From Devosia sp. (GTDB taxonomy: Bacteria; Pseudomonadota; Alphaproteobacteria; Rhizobiales; Devosiaceae), in the NCBI GenBank assembly GCA_015234425.1, contig JADGNE010000006.1, positions 62,001 through 126,000 of the forward strand: a stretch of DNA of 64,000 nucleotides, given 5' to 3'. Positions within the stretch are counted from its first letter, which is position 1; every line of letters begins with the position of its first letter. The position numbers were made by a program, and so were the translations under genes. Under the pieces are notes generated by a model that saw nothing but the letters and a program-made list of their open reading frames with translations, was not told the DNA's origin and did not search any database. Positions 25,617 through 32,396 of this stretch are shown one piece after another.

Positions 25617-27038
25617 ATGATGAACCGCTACCCACGCGACATGCACGGCTACGGCCCCACCCCACCCAATGCCAACTGGCCCGGTGGCGCCCATGTCGCG
25701 GTGCAATTTGTGCTGAATTATGAAGAGGGTGGCGAGAACAACATCCTCCACGGCGACGCCGCCTCCGAGGCTTTCCTCGTCGACGTGCTCGGCGCCGCCC
25801 CCTGGCCCGGCCAGCGCCACGCCAATGTCGAATCCATGTACGAATACGGCGCCCGCGCCGGCTTCTGGCGGCTGCATCGCCTATTCACCGAAACGGAAAT
25901 TCCCGTTACGGTATATGGGGTTGCGACCGCGCTGATGCGCGCGCCGGCCCAGCTGGCGGCCATGCAGGAGGCCGGTTGGGAGATCGCCAGCCACGGCCTC
26001 AAATGGGTCCAGCACAAGGACATGCCGCCCGAGGAAGAGCGCGCCCAGATCGCAGAAGCGGTCCGCCTCCACACCATCGCCACCGGCTCTCGCCCGCTCG
26101 GCTGGTACACCGGCCGATCCTCGCTCAACACCGTCGACCTCGTCGCCGACTACGGCGGTTTTGCTTATATCTCCGACACTTACGACGACGACCTGCCCTA
26201 TTGGAAACTGATCCACGGCCGCCCGCAGCTCATCATTCCCTACTCGCTATCGACCAATGACATGCGCTTCGTCACCGGCCCGGGCTTCGACAATGGCGAG
26301 GAATATTTCACCTTCCTCAAGGACACATTCGACTGCCTCTACGCCGAAGGCGCGGCCGGCAGCCCGAAGATGATGTCGCTCGGGCTCCACTGCCGCCTCG
26401 TCGGCCAGCCCGGCCGTTTCCAGGGCCTCAAGAAATTCGTTGAATATATCAAGGGCTTCGACAAGGTCTGGATCCCGACCCGCCTCGACATCGCCCGCCA
26501 CTGGGCCGAGCACCACCCCTATCAGCCCCCCGACGCGATCCCCTCGCAAATGGCGCGCGAGGAGTTCGTCACCCGCTATGGCTCGATCTTCGAGCACTCC
26601 CACTGGATCGCCGAGCGCGCCTGGGACACCGAGCTGTCGCCGGCCAATGACACCGCTATCGGCCTCCATTTCGCCCTGCGCTGCCAGTTCCGCATGGCCA
26701 CTCCGGAGGAACGCCTCGCCGTGCTCCGCGCCCACCCGGATCTCGCGGGAAAACTGGCCGCTGCCAAGCGTTTGACGGCAGATTCAACGGCCGAGCAGGC
26801 CTCCGCTGGCCTTGATGCCCTGACCGATGAAGAGCGCGAGCGCTTCACCGCGCTCAACACCGCCTATGTCGAAAAGTTCGGCTTCCCCTTCATCATCGCC
26901 GTGCGCGACAACACCAAGGCGTCGATCCTCGCCGCCTTCGAAAAGCGCATTAATAACAATGCGGAGGAAGAATTCGCCACCGCCTGCGCCCAGGTCGAAC
27001 GGATCGCTTTCCTGCGGCTCGAGGCTATCCTGCCCTAA
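25617..27038 (+). CDS. fused allantoinase (PuuE-type) and OHCU decarboxylase (UraD)
   Basis: 473 residues with two enzymes in one chain. Residues 1 to about 310 are a polysaccharide-deacetylase-like allantoinase of the PuuE type (YPRDMHGYGPTPPNANWPGG, ESMYEYGARAGFWRL). From about residue 320 the chain is OHCU decarboxylase, with EHSHWIAERAW, the HPDLAGKLA motif and KFGFPFIIAVRD. UraD converts OHCU to (S)-allantoin and PuuE opens allantoin to allantoate, so the two fused activities are consecutive, although the later enzyme is N-terminal. Two adjacent ATGs (25617 and 25620) are possible starts. It lies 62 bases after the LysR gene on the same strand. Confidence 0.92.
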   Translation: MMNRYPRDMHGYGPTPPNANWPGGAHVAVQFVLNYEEGGENNILHGDAASEAFLVDVLGAAPWPGQRHANVESMYEYGARAGFWRLHRLFTETEIPVTVYGVATALMRAPAQLAAMQEAGWEIASHGLKWVQHKDMPPEEERAQIAEAVRLHTIATGSRPLGWYTGRSSLNTVDLVADYGGFAYISDTYDDDLPYWKLIHGRPQLIIPYSLSTNDMRFVTGPGFDNGEEYFTFLKDTFDCLYAEGAAGSPKMMSLGLHCRLVGQPGRFQGLKKFVEYIKGFDKVWIPTRLDIARHWAEHHPYQPPDAIPSQMAREEFVTRYGSIFEHSHWIAERAWDTELSPANDTAIGLHFALRCQFRMATPEERLAVLRAHPDLAGKLAAAKRLTADSTAEQASAGLDALTDEERERFTALNTAYVEKFGFPFIIAVRDNTKASILAAFEKRINNNAEEEFATACAQVERIAFLRLEAILP

Positions 27039-27045
27039 GGGGCGC

Positions 27046-27192
27046 TCAGCCGTTCCGGTCCGTCAGGGATGACCCTACGTGGGGCTCGCCATCGTCGAGC
27101 CCCATCACCCGCGCCAGCATCGCCAGCCACGGCAAGTGATGCTGCAGGCAATTGTGCGGCGCGAGGCCAAATATCGCGGCGAGTGTGCTCAT
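27046..27192 (-). CDS. possible small hypothetical protein
   Basis: A 48-codon frame (begins MSTLAAIFGLAPHNCLQHH) fills most of the 214-base gap between the PuuE-UraD fusion and the SRPBCC gene, on the same strand as the latter. It has a His/Leu-rich middle and a polar C-terminus. The ribosome binding site is weak (GATGAGAT), and I recognise no family. It may be chance. Confidence 0.25.
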   Translation of the reverse strand: MSTLAAIFGLAPHNCLQHHLPWLAMLARVMGLDDGEPHVGSSLTDRNG

Positions 27193-27253
27193 GATCTCAT
27201 CATGGCACACGAAGATTGAAATTCGGTAACCCTAACCGAACCTTGCCGAAGTC

Positions 27254-27712
27254 CTATTTATAGAAGCCGTCGCGCAAGTTGATTCCGTGTTCCACGAAGA
27301 CTTTCATGGCGCACAACATGCCGGTCCAGCCCTCGCAATTGCCGTAGGATGCTTTCTGCCCGGCCGCATTGTCCCGCCAGCCCGCCTCGTGGATCGAGAC
27401 CAGTGTCCGCCCTTCTTCGAGCGGCGAAAAACTCATGGTGACGGTGGTTTGATAGTTACCCGCCGGGTCGTCGTCCGGCGGCGCCTCCCAGCGCAACACG
27501 ATTTTCCGGTCAGGCTCGACCTCCACCACCTGCACCGGAAAAGCTCCCGGAAAATCATGGAAATCCCAAGTCACGGTGGCCCCCGTCTCCAGCCGCCCCA
27601 CCGCGCCGCCTGTCGTAAAATAGCCGGAGAGCTTGGCGGGATCGACGACCGCCTCGAACACATCGTGGACAGGCCGCGAAATGCGGCCGCTGACCGTAAA
27701 TTCATAGGCCAT
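27254..27712 (-). CDS. SRPBCC (AHSA1-like) domain protein
   Basis: 152 residues of the START/Bet v1-like SRPBCC fold, AHSA1 branch (ISRPVHDVFEAVVDPAKLSG near the start; LRWEAPPDD and GWTGMLCAMKVFVEHG later). These proteins bind hydrophobic ligands and have no assigned reaction. The ATG at 27712 is preceded by GGAGGA at five bases; upstream ATG/TTG codons lack a properly spaced site. It is divergent from an ArsR-type regulator across a shared palindrome, a recurrent pairing in bacteria where the regulator represses both genes. It sits inside the purine island but has no evident link to it. Confidence 0.85.
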   Translation of the reverse strand: MAYEFTVSGRISRPVHDVFEAVVDPAKLSGYFTTGGAVGRLETGATVTWDFHDFPGAFPVQVVEVEPDRKIVLRWEAPPDDDPAGNYQTTVTMSFSPLEEGRTLVSIHEAGWRDNAAGQKASYGNCEGWTGMLCAMKVFVEHGINLRDGFYK

Positions 27713-27743
27713 GGCTTCCTCCATCCTTGACCCCACCCAAGAT

Positions 27744-27763
27744 ATGTTATAAAAATATAACAT
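27744..27763. promoter_or_regulatory. operator palindrome shared by the ArsR and SRPBCC genes
   Basis: ATGTTATA and TATAACAT are perfect 8-base inverted arms around AAAA. The right arm runs into the arsR-type start codon (27762-27764). Its AT-richness contrasts with the GC-rich surroundings. A regulator dimer bound here would block both divergent promoters. Confidence 0.65.
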
Positions 27764-28103
27764 GTCAAGCGACGATCAGGACGACCTCATCTTCAGGGCC
27801 TTGGCGCATTCGGTGCGACGTCGCCTGCTCGATCTGCTCAAGATCGAGCCACGCACCACCGGCATGCTTTGCGACCTCACCCCGGACCTCGATCGCTGCA
27901 CAGTGATGCAGCATCTGAAAGTGCTGGAGCAGGCCGGTCTGGTGATTGCCGAGAAGCGCGGACGCGAGCGCTGGAACCACCTCGATGCCCTGCCCATCCA
28001 GACGATCCATGAGCGCTTTATCGGCCCCTACGCCGCCTACGCTGCCAATATGTTGAGCCGTCTCGACAAACAAATCGGAACGGCTGGGAAAATCGAGGCT
28101 TAG
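27762..28103 (+). CDS. ArsR family transcriptional regulator
   Basis: 113 residues with a winged helix-turn-helix (FRALAHSVRRRLLDLLKIEP and CTVMQHLKVLEQAGLVIAEK). It lacks the metal-binding cysteine box of ArsR/SmtB metal sensors, as expected for the subgroup paired with SRPBCC proteins. The start codon overlaps the operator and no ribosome binding site precedes it, so the mRNA may be leaderless. It is followed after about 64 bases by the ureidoglycine aminohydrolase gene on the same strand and could influence it by read-through. Confidence 0.85.
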   Translation: MSSDDQDDLIFRALAHSVRRRLLDLLKIEPRTTGMLCDLTPDLDRCTVMQHLKVLEQAGLVIAEKRGRERWNHLDALPIQTIHERFIGPYAAYAANMLSRLDKQIGTAGKIEA

Positions 28104-28167
28104 GCACTTGGCCTCGGCGCCGGGATCGCTCTACTGTCTGGGCACACTGTTTGATGTGAACCGCGAC

Positions 28168-28983
28168 ATGTCCTCATACGCCTCCCCCATCGCCGGCCTG
28201 CCCACCCAGATGGCGCTCCACACCGGACGCGCTACCTTTAATGAGGCCTACGCCTTTCTCCCGCGAGGGGTGATGCGCGACATCGTCACCTCTTACCTGC
28301 CCCATTGGCGCGAGACCCGGCTCTGGGTCATCGCCCGGCCGATGTCCGGCTTTGCCGAGACCTTTTCGCAATACATCGTGGAAGTTGCGCCCGGCGGCGG
28401 CAGCGAACGGCCCGAGGAGAACCCGGAGGCCGAAGGCGTGATCTTCGTGGTCGAAGGCGACCTCGTCCTCACGCTGGAGGGCACTGTTCACCAGCTCAAG
28501 CCCGGCGGCTACGCCTTCCTGCCCCCCGGCGCCAATTGGAGCCTCGTCAACCGCACGACTTCCCCTGCCCGCTTTCATTGGGTGCGCAAGCGCTACGAGA
28601 AGGTCGAGGGCATCGACATGCCCACCGCCTTCGTCACCAATGAGCAGGATGAGCCGATCCGCTGGATGCCTGACACCAATGACCGCTGGGGCACCACGCG
28701 CTTTGTCGAGCCCACCGATCTGCGCCACGACATGCACGTCAACATCGTCACCCTCGAACCCGGCGCAGTGATCCCTTTCGAGGAAACCCACGTCATGGAG
28801 CACGGGCTCTATGTTCTTCAGGGCAAGGCGGTCTATCGGCTCAATCGCGACTGGGTCGAGGTCGAGCCGGGCGATTTCATGTGGCTGCGCGCCTTCTGCC
28901 CGCAGGCCTGTTACGCCGGTCCCGAGCGCTTCCGCTATCTGCTCTACAAGGACGTCAACCGCCATGCAAAGCTGCCGTTCTGA
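28168..28983 (+). CDS. (S)-ureidoglycine aminohydrolase
   Basis: 271 residues with two cupin domains. The first is around residues 55-125 (VEGDLVLTLEGTVHQLKPGG). The second is around 185-260 and carries metal-ligand candidates in IPFEETHVMEHGLYVLQGKA. This matches the YlbA/AllE/UGHY family, which releases ammonia from (S)-ureidoglycine to give (S)-ureidoglycolate. ATG at 28168 is chosen from homology; the upstream region has only a weak ribosome binding site, and an earlier in-frame start near 28108 is possible. The next gene, allA, begins four bases after the stop, so they are one operon. Confidence 0.9.
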   Translation: MSSYASPIAGLPTQMALHTGRATFNEAYAFLPRGVMRDIVTSYLPHWRETRLWVIARPMSGFAETFSQYIVEVAPGGGSERPEENPEAEGVIFVVEGDLVLTLEGTVHQLKPGGYAFLPPGANWSLVNRTTSPARFHWVRKRYEKVEGIDMPTAFVTNEQDEPIRWMPDTNDRWGTTRFVEPTDLRHDMHVNIVTLEPGAVIPFEETHVMEHGLYVLQGKAVYRLNRDWVEVEPGDFMWLRAFCPQACYAGPERFRYLLYKDVNRHAKLPF

Positions 28984-28986
28984 GCC

Positions 28987-29487
28987 ATGACCGACCGTCA
29001 CATCACCATCGAGCCGCTCACCGCCGGGGCCTTCGCGCCCTTCGGTCAGGTCATCGAGCGCCAGGGCGCCCACCACTACCCGATCAATGCGGGCATGACC
29101 GAGCGCTTCCACGATCTGGCAAGGGTCGAGCTGGGCGGCGTCCATGCCCGCCCGCTGATCTCGATCTTCCACGGAAAGCCCTACGCCTTGCCGCTGTCGC
29201 TCACGCTCGTCGAGCGCCATCCGCTGGGCAGTCAGGCATTCTACCCCATCTCACAAGCGTCATGGCTCGTCATTGTCGCCGAGGATGAAGGTGGCACGCC
29301 AGTGCGCCTCCGCGCCTTCCGTCCCGGTTCCGATCAGGGTGTCAATATTGCCATGAACACCTGGCACGGTGTGCTGACGCCGCTGGAGCGCGAGAGCGAA
29401 TTCCTCGTGGTTGATCGCGGCGGCGACGGCAATAACCTCGAAGAATATGTCTTTGACACCCCCTGGATCGTCGGAGCCGCTTCGTAA
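28987..29487 (+). CDS. allA: ureidoglycolate lyase
   Basis: 166 residues, the normal length of AllA. It splits (S)-ureidoglycolate into glyoxylate and urea. Recognisable segments are IEPLTAGAFAPFGQVIE at the N-terminus, FHDLARVELGG, and the C-terminal NIAMNTWHGVLTPLERESEF. It lies four bases after the ureidoglycine aminohydrolase gene. The glyoxylate produced can be used by the malate synthase G encoded on the opposite strand in this island. Confidence 0.93.
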   Translation: MTDRHITIEPLTAGAFAPFGQVIERQGAHHYPINAGMTERFHDLARVELGGVHARPLISIFHGKPYALPLSLTLVERHPLGSQAFYPISQASWLVIVAEDEGGTPVRLRAFRPGSDQGVNIAMNTWHGVLTPLERESEFLVVDRGGDGNNLEEYVFDTPWIVGAAS

Positions 29488-29611
29488 CCCTAAAACGAGA
29501 GCCCGGCTCGCAAGAGCCCGGCGCATCGTTTATCCTGCCTCAAATGCTGACGTTTATTGGTGTAATGCCCGCCTCACACGGACAGCCACTCGCCAGATAC
29601 GGGAGGAAGCC

Positions 29612-30364
29612 ATGTTTTCCAGGCTGATACGCATCTTCGCCGCCCTGCTACTGCTTATGTCCCCGGCGCTCGCAGCGCCACTGATGGTGACGGGCGAAGT
29701 GTCCTATCGCGAGCGCATAGCCCTGCCGGCGGGCGCCAGCCTCCATGTTGGTCTGGTCCGCCTTCCGGAAGGCACGCCCATCGTTGGCGCCGAAGCCTAT
29801 ATCGCCCCCTCCGGACAGGTCCCGCTCAGCTTCCATCTCAACATCCGCACCAATCCGGACCTCCGGCGAAACTATGGCCTGCGCGCCGAAATCCGTGCCA
29901 ATGGCCAGGTGCTGTTCTCAACGCCCGCACCGGTGGCGGTCGATCTGGCCAATCCCGCGCCGGTCAGCATCCTCGTCACCCGCCACAAGCCGCAACCCGT
30001 CGTCACGCCCCCCGTCATGCCCGAACCCAAACTGATCGACACCAGCTGGCGCGTCACCAGCATCGGCGGCAAGCCGGTTACCGGCACGCGCCCCATCACG
30101 CTCGCCATCGCGGCAGACCTCCGAGCCACGGGCAATGGCGGCTGCAACAGCTATGTTTCCGAATTGACCCTTCTCGCCAGCAAGCTGGTGTTCGGTCCCG
30201 CTGCGGCGACCCGCATGGCCTGCGGCGAAGACATCATGGCCCAGGAAGCCGCCTATTTCGCTGCGCTTGCAGCCGTCGGCGGCTTCGAACTCGACGACAA
30301 AGGCCTGCGCCTGCTCGATCCTGCCGGCATTCCGCTTGTCGGCCTCGTCCCCTCTGAGGAGTAA
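29612..30364 (+). CDS. secreted YbaY-like and META domain protein
   Basis: 250 residues with a Sec signal (IFAALLLLMSPALAAP). There is no lipobox cysteine, although YbaY proteins are usually lipoproteins. The first domain, about residues 25-120, is YbaY-like (VTGEVSYRERIALPAGASLH). After a proline-rich linker (PQPVVTPPVMPEP) comes a META/HslJ-like domain (DTSWRVTSIGGKPV, GNGGCNSYV, ATRMACGEDIMAQE). META domains are linked to envelope stress and heat-shock response. The start has GGGAGGAAGCC just upstream. The downstream deaminase gene follows at once. Confidence 0.8.
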   Translation: MFSRLIRIFAALLLLMSPALAAPLMVTGEVSYRERIALPAGASLHVGLVRLPEGTPIVGAEAYIAPSGQVPLSFHLNIRTNPDLRRNYGLRAEIRANGQVLFSTPAPVAVDLANPAPVSILVTRHKPQPVVTPPVMPEPKLIDTSWRVTSIGGKPVTGTRPITLAIAADLRATGNGGCNSYVSELTLLASKLVFGPAAATRMACGEDIMAQEAAYFAALAAVGGFELDDKGLRLLDPAGIPLVGLVPSEE

Positions 30365-30367
30365 GTC

Positions 30368-30991
30368 TTGGATACCGCATCTTTCATTTCCCGCCTGCTC
30401 GACGTCATTGAGCACGAGGTCGTACCCAAGACAGCAAAGGGCGTCGCGCTGGGCAACAAGCTGTTCGGCGCCGCCATCCTGCGCAAATCAGATCTGTCGG
30501 TGGTGATTGCGGAGACCAATAACGAGACCGAGAACCCGCTCTGGCACGGCGAGATGCACGCCATCAAGCGGTTCTATGAGCTGCCGGCCGAGAGCCGTCC
30601 CGATCCCAAGGACTGCATCTTCGTGACCACGCACGAGCCCTGCTCACTGTGCCTCTCGGGCATCACGTGGTCCGGCTTTGACAATTTCTATTTTCTCTTC
30701 AGCCACGAAGACAGCCGCGACAGCTTCGCCATCCCCTATGACATCCAGATCCTGCAGGCCATTTACGCCGTGCCCGATCCCGGTGTCGAAACAGTCCCTG
30801 CGGATCGACCGCTCTACAACCGGCACAATGCCTTTTTCAAAAGCTATGCAATCCAGGGCCTCATCGCCGGGCTGGAACGGACGCAGAAAGAAGAATTGCT
30901 CGCCCGTGTCGACAATCTCGTCGGCGCCTATGCCGATCTCTCGGCGGTTTATCAGCGCGACAAGGGTAACAAGGGCATTCCCCTCGCCTGA
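30368..30991 (+). CDS. nucleoside/nucleobase deaminase, zinc-dependent
   Basis: 207 residues of the cytidine-deaminase-like fold. The zinc site is complete: the His and catalytic Glu in WHGEMHAIK and the two cysteines in HEPCSLCLSG. Family relatives act on guanine, cytosine or tRNA adenosine, and the substrate here is not clear. Its position just beyond the purine catabolism genes suggests a purine base or nucleoside. The start is TTG, with GAGGAG overlapping the preceding gene's stop, so the two are translationally coupled. Confidence 0.8.
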   Translation: MDTASFISRLLDVIEHEVVPKTAKGVALGNKLFGAAILRKSDLSVVIAETNNETENPLWHGEMHAIKRFYELPAESRPDPKDCIFVTTHEPCSLCLSGITWSGFDNFYFLFSHEDSRDSFAIPYDIQILQAIYAVPDPGVETVPADRPLYNRHNAFFKSYAIQGLIAGLERTQKEELLARVDNLVGAYADLSAVYQRDKGNKGIPLA

Positions 30992-30992
30992 T

Positions 30993-31142
30993 CTAGCGCC
31001 CGCTTTTGCGGATAGATTTGAGCGGTCCCCGAACCGGCATACCCGGACTTCTGGGGGCCGGACTCGGCGGCAGGCGCTGCACACCCCAGGAAATCAGCTG
31101 CGCGCCAAGGCCGCCCGTCACTGAATTACCGGAGCTGGCCAT
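30993..31142 (-). CDS. small hypothetical protein
   Basis: 49 residues beginning MASSGNSVTGGLGAQLISWG, with a proline-rich middle and a very basic C-terminus (PLKSIRKSGR). A strong ribosome binding site (GGAGGTGG) lies at correct spacing before the ATG at 31142, inside the tail of the preceding small frame, which overlaps it. No family recognised. Its stop lies two bases past the end of the convergent deaminase gene. Confidence 0.4.
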   Translation of the reverse strand: MASSGNSVTGGLGAQLISWGVQRLPPSPAPRSPGMPVRGPLKSIRKSGR

Positions 31143-31266
31143 TGGCCACCTCCACCCCATCCGCATGCGGCGGCATTTCTGCAAAGCTGGCTGCCAGCGC
31201 GATGAAACTCATGGCCATCGCGAACAGCATCGTGAGGAGCAGTTTGTGGGGCGCACTATTTAACAT
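31126..31266 (-). CDS. small membrane or secreted peptide
   Basis: 46 residues with a basic start followed by one hydrophobic helix (LLLTMLFAMAMSFIALAASF), then a polar tail (EMPPHADGVEVANGQLR). It could be a signal-bearing or single-pass peptide. The ribosome binding site is weak (GCGGAAACA). It overlaps the next small frame by 17 bases in another reading frame, which looks like coupled translation. Confidence 0.35.
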   Translation of the reverse strand: MLNSAPHKLLLTMLFAMAMSFIALAASFAEMPPHADGVEVANGQLR

Positions 31267-31496
31267 TGTTTCCGCTTTTCTCTGGCATGGCCGACGTTTC
31301 GATGATCACCGTCCAGTGATCTCTGGTTGGGAGCTTTAACGTCGCTACCCCTGATATCGCTCCCGCCCTGAACTGCTCACGAATGCGTTATTAAGAATTC
31401 GTTCATATTTGTGGCCCTGCGGCCTACTTCGCAGCCGAACCATTTGGCTTCGCTGGCGTTTCCATTGGTAACCAAGCATCAACCAAAGGGGCTGTC

Positions 31497-32324
31497 ATGG
31501 CCGATCCGAACCTTGTGGGTGGCGAAAACCTGCCTCTCCTCGCTGTGTTTACCGACTTCGACGGGACCCTTGTCGAAATCGCCGAAACCCCCGAAAGCGT
31601 TGCCGTTCCGCCCGGCCTGCCCGCAGAGCTGGACAAGATCCTCACCGAATTTGATCACGCCTTCGCAGTTATCACCGGCCGCGAAATCGCGGATATCGAT
31701 CGTTTTCTCTCGCCATTGCAATTGCCGATCGCCGGCGCCCATGGCTCGCAGCGCCGTCGCGCCGACGGCAGCCTTGAGCAGCTCGACCAGCATCTCATCG
31801 AAGCCGCCGAAGAGATCGCCGCCGCACTTGAACCACTGGTTTCGGATCATCCCGAGCTTATTCTCGAACCCAAGGAAGGGGCAGTCGCCCTGCACTTCCG
31901 TCAGGCGCCGGAGCTGGGCGATGAATGCCACGGCGCCATGCAGGACGCGGTGCGCTACCATTCCGACTTCACGCTTGTCGCCGGCAAGATGGTGATCGAG
32001 GCGCGCCCCTCTGCCTTCGACAAGGGCGCCGCCCTTCGTGCCTTCATGCAGGAGCAGCCTTTCGCTGGCCGCGTCCCGATTTTCATTGGTGATGACCGCA
32101 CCGATGAAGACGCCTTCCGCGTCGCCCAGGAGCTCGGCGGGGTCGGCATCAAGCTCGGACCTGGAGAAACAATCGCTCGCATGCGCATCGCCGACGTGAC
32201 CTCAGTCCATGCCCTGCTGCGTGGGCTCAGTGAACTCTTTCACCGCGACCAGCCGATAAACGAGCAGCGCACCGACGAAGAGGATGAACACCGGACCGCG
32301 CCGGCCGACGGCCTGGCGCACTAG
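31497..32324 (+). CDS. otsB: trehalose-6-phosphate phosphatase
   Basis: 275 residues of the HAD superfamily. Motif I is FTDFDGTLVEIAETP with the nucleophilic Asp; motif IV is IFIGDDRTDEDAFRVAQ. The cap-domain segment GAHGSQRRRADG is also typical of OtsB. It dephosphorylates trehalose-6-phosphate to trehalose. ATG at 31497 has AAAGGGG upstream. The gene precedes otsA by 72 bases with a hairpin between them. The C-terminal ~35 residues are polar and poorly conserved. Confidence 0.93.
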   Translation: MADPNLVGGENLPLLAVFTDFDGTLVEIAETPESVAVPPGLPAELDKILTEFDHAFAVITGREIADIDRFLSPLQLPIAGAHGSQRRRADGSLEQLDQHLIEAAEEIAAALEPLVSDHPELILEPKEGAVALHFRQAPELGDECHGAMQDAVRYHSDFTLVAGKMVIEARPSAFDKGAALRAFMQEQPFAGRVPIFIGDDRTDEDAFRVAQELGGVGIKLGPGETIARMRIADVTSVHALLRGLSELFHRDQPINEQRTDEEDEHRTAPADGLAH

Positions 32325-32340
32325 CAACAATCCAGCATCC

Positions 32341-32362
32341 CGACGGGGCAAACGCCCCGTCG
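32341..32362 (+). promoter_or_regulatory. intercistronic hairpin between otsB and otsA
   Basis: CGACGGGGC and GCCCCGTCG form a perfect 9-bp stem around AAAC. There is no T-run, so it is more likely an RNA stability or processing element than a terminator. Confidence 0.6.
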
Positions 32363-32396
32363 CGACCTAAGCAAGAAGAAAAGGGGCAAGAACAGC

